A stretch of 64,000 bases of DNA from Narthecium ossifragum (Eukaryota > Streptophyta > Magnoliopsida > Dioscoreales > Nartheciaceae), in contig OY986971.1 of NCBI GenBank assembly GCA_963920575.1, positions 9,550,779 through 9,614,778 of the forward strand. Reading direction: 5' to 3'. Shown one piece after another: positions 22,212-32,675 of the stretch (the stretch's first letter is position 1; the number at the start of each line of letters is the position of its first letter). Under the pieces are notes generated by a model that was given only the letters and a program-made list of their open reading frames with translations, was not told where the DNA came from and made no database searches. A program made the position numbers and the translations under genes.

Positions 22212-25200
22212 ATGACTGATGAAGATGATTCAGATCTAGATATCACATTGCAAGCATTCCTAGATTCTAGGACATCTTCAAGCATACCCTTGCATAAGGA
22301 TTTCCTTTTTCCTCAAGTCATGGATGTTCCCAACCCGGACCCCAATCCTAATGCCAATCCAATCCCGGACCGTAGGAGTATGAGGGATTATTATGTCCCT
22401 TCTACATTTGCACCCACTTCGGGTATACAACAACCCATTGTTCAAGCCGCACATTACGAGTTTAAGCCTCAATTCCTTCAATTCCTTTCAAACTTTCACG
22501 GCTTGAGTAATGAGGACCCTTACTATCACTTAGAAGACTTCCTCGAAAAGAGTTCCACGGTCAAAATCCCAAACTTTACCGAGGATGCTATGAGATTAAA
22601 GTTGTTTCCATTTACCTTGAAGGGCAAAGCCAAGCATTGGTTAGGATCTCTTGAGCCCCAAACGATCACTACATGGGACCAATTACAAAGTGCTTTTCTA
22701 GAAAAGTTCTTTCCTATAGCTAAGACTCATGAAATGAGAACCCAAATAGCAACCTTTCGTCAAGAAGATGACGAACCATTTCATGATGCTTCGGATAGAT
22801 TTAAAGAGCTTCTTAGAAAATGCCCACACCATCAAATCCCTAAATGGTCTCTTGTTGATTATTTTTACAATGGTCTTAGACTACGTCATCAACAAGACGT
22901 AGACACCGCGTGCGGTGGGGTATTCATGACCAACCCATACGAGGACTCATGGATCTTATTTGGAAAGCTTGCCATTAATTCCCAAAATCATGCCTTCACT
23001 TCGAGGAATATTAGGGATACTTCAAGCCCTAAGGGACAATCCAATTCTAGAGGAGTATTAGAGTTATCCGAAGCCACTTGTGTTGCACAACAAATTGATA
23101 CTATAAGTAGAAAATTTGATCAAGTACTTGCTCATTCTTTGAATCAAATTCCTACCCCTCCTTCTTCATCGAGCTACCCACCTAATTCTCCAACATTGGG
23201 AGAACTTTGCTTCTTATGTTCGACTCCCGGTCATCTAGTTACCGAGTGTCATTTGGCATGTGAATATCCGGAGCTCGTGCAAAAACACATTAATGCGGTC
23301 TTTAATCAATCAAAGCCTACCTATGACCCATACTCAAATACGTACAATCCCGGTCTTAGGGATCATCCAAATTTCTCATGGAGAAATCCCGGCCAACAAC
23401 CTCCAAATGCATACAATCAAAGGCCTCCAATTGCGGGCAATCAAGCCCCGAGCTACCCTCCTAGGTACCAAGCGCCATATCATTCTAATCCACCTCCACA
23501 AAATCAATCCACCTACCGGCCACCTCAAGCTCCTCATGCATATCCACCTCAAGCCCCTAATGCTTATCCCTCTCAAGTGGCGGGTTATCCACAAACCTCT
23601 CACCCTCCAAATTGGAATCAAAGGCCACCTGGGCCTTCTTCATACCAAGCCCCCTATCAAGCCCATCAAGCCCCTCAAGCTCCTAAACATGATCCTTGTA
23701 TTGAGGAAAGGCTTCTCAAGGCTTTGGACCCTTTTGAGTCAAGTACCCAACTTTTGCATTCTCATTCCCAATCCATTGCAAAGTTGGAAGTGCAAATAGG
23801 CCAATTGGCCAATACTATGACAAGAAGGGAGGAGGGTAGACTTCCTAGTCAACCCATAGCAAACCCTAAAGGCCAACATTTCGTTGATTCCACTCATGAG
23901 GAAGTGCAAGCGGTCACTACCCTCCGAAATGGAAAGATTTTTCCTAATGTGGAGATGTCCAAAGACACCACATTAGAGCAAGGGCATGAACCTCATTTAC
24001 CAACTTCAATGAACGACTCTCAAGCATCACCTCATCATGCCCCTCATGATCCCTCAAGTTCATTGCCATCTTCCAAGCAAAATGAGCCTATTTCACTCGA
24101 TCCACTACCAACTAAATCATACATTCCTAGGGCTCCATACCCTCAAGCACTAGTTGATCCTCAAGCCACATCTCAACCTTGGAAGAGTGGCAAATATGAG
24201 GAAATGCTAGAACTTTTTATGAAGGTCCACATCAACCTTCCCTTGTTGGATGCCATTAAGCAAGTTCCTTCTTATGCCAAATTTTTGAAGGACTTGTGTA
24301 CCCATAATAGGCAATCCAAGTCTCATGTCTCCAAAAAGCTCTTCCTAACGGAGCAAGTTAGCTCTATTCTTCAACTTGATCTACCTCCGAAATTAAGAGA
24401 CCCCGGCACTCCTACCATTTCTTGCATAATAAGAGATCAATTGATTGAGGGATCTCTTCTTGATTTAGGAGCTAGTGTGAATCTTATGCCATATTCCTTA
24501 TTTTGTAAGTTTGGCTTAGGAGAGCTCAAGCCGACCTCAATGACCTTGCAATTGGCCGATAGATCTATCAAGACACCACGGGGTGTTCTTGAAGACATTT
24601 TAGTCAAGGTTGATAGATGTGTCTTCCCGGTCGATTTCGTTGTTCTTGACATGGAACCGGGGGTTAGACATAAGAAATCCATTCCTATCATACTTGGCCG
24701 ACCTTTCTTGGCTACGGCCAATGCATGCATCAATTGTAGAAGTGGCATTATGATCGTTACCTTCGGGAATATGGAATTGAAATTAAATATTTTTGATGCT
24801 ACTAAACAATCTATGCATGGGAATGAATGTTTTATGGTTGATGCTTTGGTGGATGATGATATTGTTGATGAATGTGCAAATGATGTGATGATTGCGAACT
24901 TTGATATAGATGATTCGTGTGAATCCTTTGTGGATGCTTGTGATAATTCTTTATCGAGTGGTGATGATGTGTGGAATTTTGATGATTTGCCGAGTGTTGA
25001 TGAGAATTTTCCGGGTTTACGTGATGAAGTGTTGACTTTTGATGATTTTCCGATGGTTTTCAATGCGTTGCAAGATGCGGATTTACCCACTTCGGAATTA
25101 CTCGATGAATTTGAACATGCTTGTGCCATGGCCTTTCGGAAAACTTCTTTTGAGCCATTGGCACCTATTTCCTCCACACCGGCACCCCCATCTTTGATTA

Positions 25201-25742
25201 AGCCTCCGACCTTAGAGTTGAAACCCTTGCCATCCAATTTGAAATATGAGTATCTTGGGCCAAATTGCTCCCTCCCGGTAATCATATCTTCATCCTTGAC
25301 TCTCGCACAAGAAGGAAAACTCATTAAGGTGCTCACCAAGCACAAGAGAGCCATTGGGTGGTCCATTGCTGACCTCAAGGGGATAGATCCATCTATATGC
25401 ATGCACCGCATACATTTAGAAGATGAGTCTAAAAGTGTCATTGAGTTCCAATGTCAATTGAACCCAAACATGAAAGAGGTTGTGTTGAAGGATGTTTTTA
25501 AACTCCTTGAGGCGGGGGTCATTTTCCCCATCTCGGACTCCAAATGGGTGAGTCCAACCCAAGTAGTGCCCAAGAAATCGGGCATTACCGTGATTAAGAA
25601 TGAGAAGGGAGCAAGCATTGCTACTCGTCAAACTACGGGATGGCGAGTATGTATTGATTACCGGAAGTTGAATTCATTCACTCGAAAAGACCATTTTCCA
25701 CTTCCTTTCATCGACCAAATTTTGGAGAGACTTGCCGGATAA
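22212..25742 (+). pseudogene. Athila gag-protease and start of RT, ends at a premature stop
   Basis: The 1176-residue frame starts 238 bp after the primer site. The gag core lies around residues 80-260 (AKHWLGSLEP, TTWDQLQSAFLEKFFP, CPHHQIPKWSLVDYFYNGL). A CCHC knuckle C-x2-C-x4-H-x4-C is at residues 333-346. A Pro/Gln/Tyr-rich linker occupies about 370-490. The protease follows at about 735-850 with LLDLGASVNLMPYS, the DLGAS form typical of Athila. The RT N-terminus (WRVCIDYRKLN) is near 1145-1160. The frame ends at TAA 25740-25742, where the same frame continues open with clear RT sequence, so this is a nonsense mutation and not the natural end. Confidence 0.9.
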
Positions 25743-27548
25743 AGTTTCTATTGCTTCCTTGATGGCTACTCCGGTTATAACCAAGTGGCAATTGATCCTA
25801 AGGACCAAGAGAAAACGACATTTACTTGTCCTTTTGGTACTTTCGCCTACCGGCGGATGCCCTTCGGTCTTTGTAATGCATCGGCAACATTTCAACGTTG
25901 CATGTTAGCCATCTTCGGAGACATGATCGAACACTTTCTAGATATCTTCATGGATGACTTTTCAGTCTTTGGCCAATCATTTGACTCTTGTCTTGAGAAT
26001 CTTACCAAAGTCTTAGCTAGGTGTGAGGAAACAAACCTAGTCTTGAGTTGGGAGAAGAGTCATTTTATGGTAAATGAGGGGATTGTGTTGGGCCATGTTG
26101 TTTCAAGTAGGGGGATAGAAGTTGATAAGGCCAAACTTGAGCTCATCTCTAAACTTCCTCCTCCATCATCGGTTCGACAAATCCGATCTTTTCTTGGACA
26201 TGCGGGTTTTTATCGTCGCTTCATCAAGGATTTTAGCAAAATCTCTCGTCCTCTTTGTGCCTTACTTGCTAAAGACGTTCCTTTCATCTTTGATGATCCT
26301 TGCATGCATGCCTATATCACTCTTCGTGAGGCCTTGTCTTCCGCACCCATTGTGCACGCACCCGATTATTCACTCCCGTTTGAAATCATGTGCGATGCCT
26401 CGGACTATGCCGTGGGCGCTGTTTTGGGCCAACGGATTATTAAACTCCCTCATGTCATATGCTACGCTAGCAAAACCTTGAATGATGCTCAAGTCAATTA
26501 CACGACTACCGAGAAAGAATTGCTAGCGGTAGTCTTCTCTTTGGAGAAATTTCGATCCTACCTCCTTGGTTCCAAAATCATTATCTTCACCGATCATGCC
26601 GCTTTGCGGTATTTGTTCTCCAAGAAGGATGCCAAGCCACGCTTGCTTCGATGGATCTTGCTTCTCCAAGATTTCAATCTTGAATTTAAGGATAAAAAAG
26701 GCTCCTCCAATGTTGTAGCGGATCATCTCTCTAGGCTATCGTCCGAGCACATCTTAGACTCCATTCCGATCAATGAGTTGTTCCCGGACGAGCATCTTTT
26801 GGCCATCGATCAATTTCCCAAGCCGTGGTTCGCTCATATTGTCAATTACCTCACCACCGGGCAAGTCCCACTCTTTTGGTCCAAAAATGACCGAAATAAA
26901 TTCTTCTCACATATCAAGAACTATTTTTGGCATGATCCATACTTCCTCAAACGATGCCCTGATCAATTGTTGAGACGGTGTGTTCCCGAATCGGAAGTTA
27001 CGTCCATCCTCACTCATTGTCACTCTCATCCTTGTGGTGGACATTTCTCCGGTAGGAAGACCGCCGCTAAAATCTTTGAATGCGGTTTCTATTGGCCTAC
27101 CATATTCCGTGATTCTCACAATTTTGCCAAAGCTTGCCTCCGGTGTCAACAAGTTGGCACAATCTCTAGACGAAATGAAATGCCCCAAACTCCCATTCTT
27201 GTTTGTGAAGTTTTCGATGTGTGGGGTATTGATTTTATGGGTCCATTCCCTCAATCCAATGGTTACTTATATATTTTGGTAGGGGTGGACTATGTCTCCA
27301 AATGGGTGGAGGCAATTGCCACGAAAACAAATGATCATAAAGTCGTGTTGAAATTCTTGCATGCCAATATTTTCACTCGTTTCGGTTTCCCGAGGACCAT
27401 CATAAGCGATGGTGGCCCTCACTTCACCAACCGGCATTTTAAATCTCTTTGTGAAAAATATGGAATTACCCATAAGGTAGCCACACCCTACCCCCTCAAA
27501 CTAGTGGCCAAGTTGAGGTGTCCAATCGCGAGATCAAGCGGATCTTAG
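25743..27548 (+). pseudogene. Athila RT, RNase H and integrase core, downstream of the stop
   Basis: It is in frame with the preceding ORF. It contains the RT motifs [26 protein letters not shown] and the catalytic FMDDFSVFG (about 25940-25975). RNase H has [35 protein letters not shown] and VVADHLSRL. The integrase has an H-H-C-C zinc region ([13 protein letters not shown] ... CLRCQQVG, about 27015-27155) and DDE-core blocks [10 protein letters not shown] and [12 protein letters not shown]. At about 27490 a single-base deletion changes the frame, and the last 20 or so residues before the stop at 27546 are out of frame. All catalytic residues that can be checked are present. Confidence 0.9.
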
Positions 27549-28123
27549 AAAAAGTTGTGAGAATCGACCTGAGGGATTGGGCTTTTAAGCTCAATGATGC
27601 CTTGTGGGCCTATCGAACGGCCTACAAGACGCCAATCGGGATGTCGCCATTCCGATTGGTCTTTGGAAAACCTTGCCATCTCCCGGTAGAGATTCAACAT
27701 AAAGCGTTTTGGGCAATTCAAGCTCTTAATTGGGACGCTAATGATATTTCAAGCAATAGGAAACTCCAACTCCATGAGCTCGAAGAAATTCGAAATGAGG
27801 CCTACGAGAATACCAAAATTTACAAGGCCCGGACTAAAGTTTTTCATGATAAACTCATAGTTCGGAAAACCTTTGATGTTGCGGATAAGGTTTGGCTCTA
27901 CAATTCACGTCTTCGGCTTTTCCCGGGAAAACTTAAGACTAGGTGGGATGGTCCATTTGACGTCACTAAGGTTTTCACCCATGGGGCTGTTGAGGTGCAG
28001 AATCCTTTTTCGGGTGCTACATTCACTGTTAATGGTCAACGTTTGAAACCTTATATTCATAGTTTCCCTCTTGACATCACCCTTGAGCCAACCGTTATGT
28101 TGGCGGAACCGTACGACACTTGA
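27518..28123 (+). pseudogene. C-terminal part of the Athila integrase, after the frameshift
   Basis: It is offset by one base from the upstream pol frame. It reads [32 protein letters not shown], the [10 protein letters not shown] motif, and the late [16 protein letters not shown] and NGQRLKPY blocks, the usual end of Athila pol. The glutamate of the DDE triad is expected in or just before the NREIK segment, which is where the frame is broken. The stop at 28121-28123 looks like the natural end of pol. Confidence 0.88.
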
Positions 28124-28467
28124 GCTTTGTTGCGTCTAGCTAGAGACGGTAAATCAAGCGCTTAGTGGGAGGCAACCTATCCTTTCTTCGTATTTTTCTG
28201 TTTTTGTTTGTTATTTCTTCTTTGCATGATTGATTGTTTTTCCCATTCTTTGCATGTTTGATTTTGGTGTGTTTTTGATTTGATCTTTGTTGGAATAATT
28301 GTGATGTCAAGATGGTATATTGAATTTGTGGGATGATTGATGTTTTGTTTGGTTTGGAGGGCTGTTATTGTGGTATTTTAATGCCTAAGGAGCCTAGTAT
28401 TCTTGTTTGGGGTGTTTGGGGTGAATTCCCAGGTTTTCAGCCCAGTTTTGCAGTTTAGTGCATAAAA

Positions 28468-28951
28468 GATCGATCCTCCAAGCGGAGAGGATCGATCCTT
28501 TATGCCCGATGGAGTTACGATGGAACCTAGGGGTAAGAAGATCGATCCTTCAATCCCCCATGATCGATCATTTTTGCGAATTAATTCGTGACAGGGGACT
28601 GGTTTTGAGAAGATCGATCCTTCAATCCCTGATGATCGATCATTTTTGCGAATTTTTTCGTGACAGGGGATTGGTTTTGAGAAGATCGATCCTTCAATCC
28701 CCCATGATCGATCATTTTTGCGAATTAATTCGTGACAGGGGATTGGTTTTGAGAAGATCGATCCTTCTCTAATAGAAGATCGCTCTTACTCACTTGGATA
28801 CGTCAGCACGACTTAAGTTGAACCGTTATGATGCTGACACGTGGCAAAAGATCGATCTTCCTCTTTAGGAAGATCGATCCTTTGCGGGGTTTTGTAAAAA
28901 AATATAAACCCCAGCGGATCGACTTAGGGCTCACAAGCCCTAAGATCGATC
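28468..28951. repeat. Paired GATCGATC array in the Athila internal region
   Basis: Pairs start at 28468/28490, 28540/28562, 28612/28634, 28684/28706, 28756/28778 (second site GATCGCTC) and 28850/28872, each exactly 22 bp apart. A further, more widely spaced pair is at 28917/28944. From 28540 to 28778 the pairs form a 72-bp tandem repeat that includes tttttgcgaatt and cgtgacagggga. The array fills the non-coding space between pol (ends 28123) and the extra ORF (29207). The rest of 28124-29206 shows no gene. Confidence 0.92.
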
Positions 28952-29206
28952 CTCCCCCTTTCTTCCCTCAGGAGACGACGCCGCCCCACCCTTCTTCGTC
29001 TCCGCCTCCGGCGCATATCGCCGCCGCCGTCCATCGAGCCGCCGTCCCTCACCTCCCAGTGCCTCCACGACCTTTCCCCCTCACTCATCCTCCATCATTC
29101 ACCCCCGGCGCCGTCCACATTTCCCCATTTCCTCCTTTCCTCGCCTCCAACGCAAGCCGCCAGCGCACGAACTCTCCCCTTCACTCCTCTACCCTCAATA
29201 GACCCC

Positions 29207-30862
29207 GTGGGTGATCCACATTCCTCCCTTACCTCCCACCGGCGCCATCGCATCGTCCAAGCTCCTCTTCGCCGACCACCTTCACCGTTCCACTTCACCC
29301 CAAGGCGACCTATTCCTCTCCACTCATCTCCAATGGTTCGCAAGCACACCGCGGCGACCAAGAAGGCCACCGGGAAGGGCAAGGCCGCCGCTTCGTCCTC
29401 CACACCACCGGCACGACCTCCCTCGGCACCTCCACGACAATCTTCAACACCTCCGGCGCTTCCATCATCTCCACAGCAAGCTCCCACACCTCCGGCTTCA
29501 CCGTCTTCCCCACCAGCCTCACCCACTCGAGCGTCCATACCTCCATCCTCATCGTCCCGGCCAGCAAGGACTTCGAGGGCGGCTTCCACATCCTCCACAC
29601 GTTCCCTGGCTGCACCACCCACGGCTCCGGCAACCTCCAAACGCAAGAAGGCAGCTCCAACCAACCCTCGCCAGTCCAAGAAGATCAAGAAGCAGACCCG
29701 GCCGTCCACTGCGCCCACGCTCGTCCGAGGTCTCCATCCAGAGTGGCAGCGGGAGGTAAACCTCGAGTTTACCTTCAATGTGGAGCACTTTCGTACTGTA
29801 AAGCATGCGCAGGACTCCATTGAGATGTTGGAGAACCGTGGTCTTCTGCCTCTTTGTACACCGGAGACCACGGTGTACCCTAAGCTTGTCTGCATGTTCT
29901 ACCAGAACATGACAGCCATCACCTACGGGGATGAGCGCGACGACGCTGTTGATGCTTATTACCCCTGCCTTGGTTTCACGTCCATTATTGACGGGGTCAG
30001 CATTACCTTGACGGCCAAGACCGTATCCGAGATTTTGGCTATTCCGATGCGCTGCCCTGATCTTTATAGGGTCCAGGTTGAGGACTTATACCGTCATCCC
30101 AGCGAGGCCCATCTTGTCCTTAACCCAGATCACATAGGCGAGGGCAAATTTACACGGGCAGAGCTTTCGCCTCAGTTCTGGCTGTTCGACGATATACTGC
30201 GTCGCAATGTCTTCCAGAATGGCCATGACCAGTATCGAACTGGTCATTGGCTTGGCATTCTGTGGTTGTTGGCCAAGGGGTGGGCGGTCAACATACCCCA
30301 GATGATTTTAGAGGACATGTTCCATTTTTACGGCGGGGCAGTCAGGGACAAGACAACAAGCTTTTCCAAGAAGGCCGCGCCGCACCCGTGCCTTATTTCA
30401 GCATTTCTATCGAGCCAGGACTTAGTCCCCGAGGGCGAGCCGACCGTTTCCGGCGAGGCCCTCCGCTTTGCGCGCTTCGGTGGCCCTACCTGGGGCAAGG
30501 TCCTCGGCCACATGAGGAAGGCCGGGGCGCCTTTCCGGCAGCCGCGTCCTCGGTGCCCCCCACCTGAGTTCGGACCTGTAGAGCACCCTACCATGGGTGA
30601 GATCTATAGGGAGCACCGGGCGTTCCAGTCCGCAGTACTGCAGCGGCTGGACGAGGTAGACGCGCGCCACGCTGCCCTACGTCAGGACCACGCCGCCCTA
30701 CGTCAGGACATCGCCGCCCTACGCCAGGACACCACCTCACTTCACTTGGTCGCGTCGACTATCCTCGCCCGTCTCGATGCCATCCACCCACCACCTCCGC
30801 CGGTCACTGCTATTGTGCCTTACCGACCTCTTCACTTTCCAGAGCAGAGACCTCAGGGATGA
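29207..30862 (+). CDS. Athila extra ORF (putative plant transposon protein domain)
   Basis: This 551-residue frame is intact. A second Met at 29333 (MVRKHTAATKK) is the more likely start, since the first 42 residues look like translated leader. Residues about 55-165 are Ala/Pro/Ser/Lys-rich with basic KRKKAAPTNPRQSKKIKKQ, a possible nuclear-localising tail. A folded domain follows at about 175-400 (LHPEWQREVNLEFTFNVEHF, FYQNMTAITYG, GHWLGILWLLAKGWAVNIPQ), as in the conserved protein encoded after pol in Athila elements, often labelled a putative plant transposon domain. The C-terminus has four short repeats of the type HAALRQD, likely a coiled coil. Its function is unknown, and I see no clear signal peptide or transmembrane segment of an envelope protein. 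Confidence 0.82.
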   Translation: MGDPHSSLTSHRRHRIVQAPLRRPPSPFHFTPRRPIPLHSSPMVRKHTAATKKATGKGKAAASSSTPPARPPSAPPRQSSTPPALPSSPQQAPTPPASPSSPPASPTRASIPPSSSSRPARTSRAASTSSTRSLAAPPTAPATSKRKKAAPTNPRQSKKIKKQTRPSTAPTLVRGLHPEWQREVNLEFTFNVEHFRTVKHAQDSIEMLENRGLLPLCTPETTVYPKLVCMFYQNMTAITYGDERDDAVDAYYPCLGFTSIIDGVSITLTAKTVSEILAIPMRCPDLYRVQVEDLYRHPSEAHLVLNPDHIGEGKFTRAELSPQFWLFDDILRRNVFQNGHDQYRTGHWLGILWLLAKGWAVNIPQMILEDMFHFYGGAVRDKTTSFSKKAAPHPCLISAFLSSQDLVPEGEPTVSGEALRFARFGGPTWGKVLGHMRKAGAPFRQPRPRCPPPEFGPVEHPTMGEIYREHRAFQSAVLQRLDEVDARHAALRQDHAALRQDIAALRQDTTSLHLVASTILARLDAIHPPPPPVTAIVPYRPLHFPEQRPQG

Positions 30863-31471
30863 TAGACTGTATTTAGGGGTATTCTGTATTTTCTGGATGG
30901 TTAGAGTGGATCTCTTTTTGTGTTGGGAGGGTGGGTAACTTTTTGTATGGTTAGAGTGCTCTATCTTTGTATATGGTTGGCTTCGATGTTAGTGATTATA
31001 TATATGCATAATTTTTGGAATGGGGGTGTGCACCGGGTGTGTCTGTCTGTATGTGGATGTATGTATATGGATGTGGATGAATGCTTGTAAATGATGATTG
31101 AGGTGGTTGCATTTCTGTATTTTCATTTTGAATGAATGTAATATGTTGGATGCAAATGGCATCTTTGTACAGCCCTTGGGCGTATTGAATAAATAGAGGG
31201 AATGCTGCCCAATTTTTCTCAAAATTTGTCATATCTATTCTTTGATTTCCATAATGCTATGGTGGGTATTTCCTCTATGTTTTTGCAGGGCATACGAGAT
31301 ATGGATAGCAACACAAAATACGACATTTTGACATCACAATAATACGGTTTTTCACGACTAACCTTGACTCTAATTCCTGTCATATCTTTCGTCAAGGTCA
31401 CATTTTCGCCCATTTCGTCACAATGTTATCTCTACACTTTACCCTTCTTCCGTGCTTGAGGACAAACCCGC

Positions 31472-31484
31472 TTAAGTTAGGGGG
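31472..31484 (+). other. Second, internal polypurine-like motif
   Basis: The sequence gaggacaaacccgcttaagttagggggtatgat resembles the true 3' end of the internal region (gaggactagcaaagttcaagttagggggtgtgat at about 32647-32679), including the start-like TGAT after it. It lies 1.2 kb upstream of the LTR. Confidence 0.6.
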
Positions 31485-31864
31485 TATGATTGCATCATGT
31501 TTATAGATAACCTGTGATCGATCTACAGTTAGTCACACGTTTACTTGATTGGTAAATATGCGAAAAAAAAAAAATTTCAATTCTTATGCTAGCATGGATG
31601 ACTATCGCATAAGTCATCTTGATTCCCATGCTTTGTAAAATTTGGTAAATCATTTCATGAGTAGTGTTATTCTTCTACTTTAATTCTTCTTGCCATGCAT
31701 TAAGGACATTTAAGTGATCCAATCCACTTGTGCACTTACACTTGTATGAGGGGGCAAGTAGTGTTTGATTGGGGGACCTTGATAGATTGGGAGTCCAGAG
31801 CTATTTACACTTGATTGAGATGACTTGTAGTAGGGTTCGAAGCCAAGTTAGAGGCCGAGAGCCA

Positions 31865-32226
31865 GGTTAATAAAAGTGACTAGTCTTGATTCATAGCCTT
31901 CTAGGCTCGAGTAGTTAGATCCGAGGGGTGTTTCAACACCTAATGCCCCAAAGCCATCTGGCTTGGGAGTCATTGATCTAACACTCGTTAAATGGGCCTA
32001 GTAGAAAGCTTAAGGGATCAAGGCATTGCACGGTCACGCTAGTATCAAATAAAAGCTTGTTGGTCAGCTGTGATTCGTGGCCTGCTAGGTTCGGGAAATT
32101 AAGCCCGAGAGGTATCTCAACACCCAGTGCCTTTAGGTCATCTGACCGAGGAGCCACTGGCCTAAATCCTGTTACATGGGCCTAGTAGAAAGCCTAAGGG
32201 ATCATGGCATTGCACGACCACTGGTT
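31865..32226 (+). repeat. Diverged tandem duplication of about 180 bp in the Athila 3' region
   Basis: Two copies share the order gcctwctaggytcg, a cgag(a/g)ggt block, caacacc-a-tgcc, gccatctgg or gtcatctga, tgggcctagtagaaagc and gggatca-ggcattgcacg. They run about 31865-32045 and 32046-32226. The repeats are clearly older than the LTR divergence. Confidence 0.75.
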
Positions 32227-32660
32227 TTAGTCAAAAAAATATATATATATATATATATATTATAAAACTTGTCATTTGTTCGACCGGTGTAAAATGCTAA
32301 GGATGTCTAGTTTTGATGGGAACCCTACTTGAATGACTACGAGACCCCGAATACTTGAGTAGCAACTCTCACTACACGGATCGCTTAGATGAGCTTTAAT
32401 CTTGTTCAAGTGCTTTGAAGTGTTTGAATGATGCTATTGATGGAATTATTCGCTTGCATTTTACTTATGTTATGGGTTGATGGATGGAGCTATGCATTTG
32501 AATCTATGTGTGCATATGAATGAATTTTGATCGTATAAGAACCAAAGCTTTATGAGAAGTGACTAATTGTTGATCGGGGGATTGCTCTTTTTGAGTTTCT
32601 TATTTCTTTTCTTTCCCTTCTAGTTATTTTTCTTTTGCTTTGCTCGAGGACTAGCAAAGT

Positions 32661-32675
32661 TCAAGTTAGGGGGTG
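32661..32675 (+). other. 3' polypurine tract of the Athila element
   Basis: tcaagttagggggtg directly precedes the 3' LTR start TGATAAGACG. The position and G-run match the Athila polypurine tract. Confidence 0.8.

Larger units (their letters stand above)
30863..32660 (+). other. Long 3' non-coding region of the Athila element
   Basis: No coding frame is supported. The region holds a T/G-rich part (about 31000-31150), an internal polypurine-like motif at about 31472-31484, a diverged tandem duplication (31865-32226) and an AT dinucleotide run (about 32240-32261). Long non-coding 3' regions are usual in Athila elements. Confidence 0.7.

Noticed and set aside
24437..25441. 334-residue minus-strand frame opposite gag-protease
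   Set aside because: It is a mirror of the well-supported Athila frame; no family is recognised.
29095..29895. 266-residue minus-strand frame opposite the Athila extra ORF
   Set aside because: It is antisense to a recognisable coding domain and is Gly/Val/Arg low complexity caused by the GC-rich sense strand.
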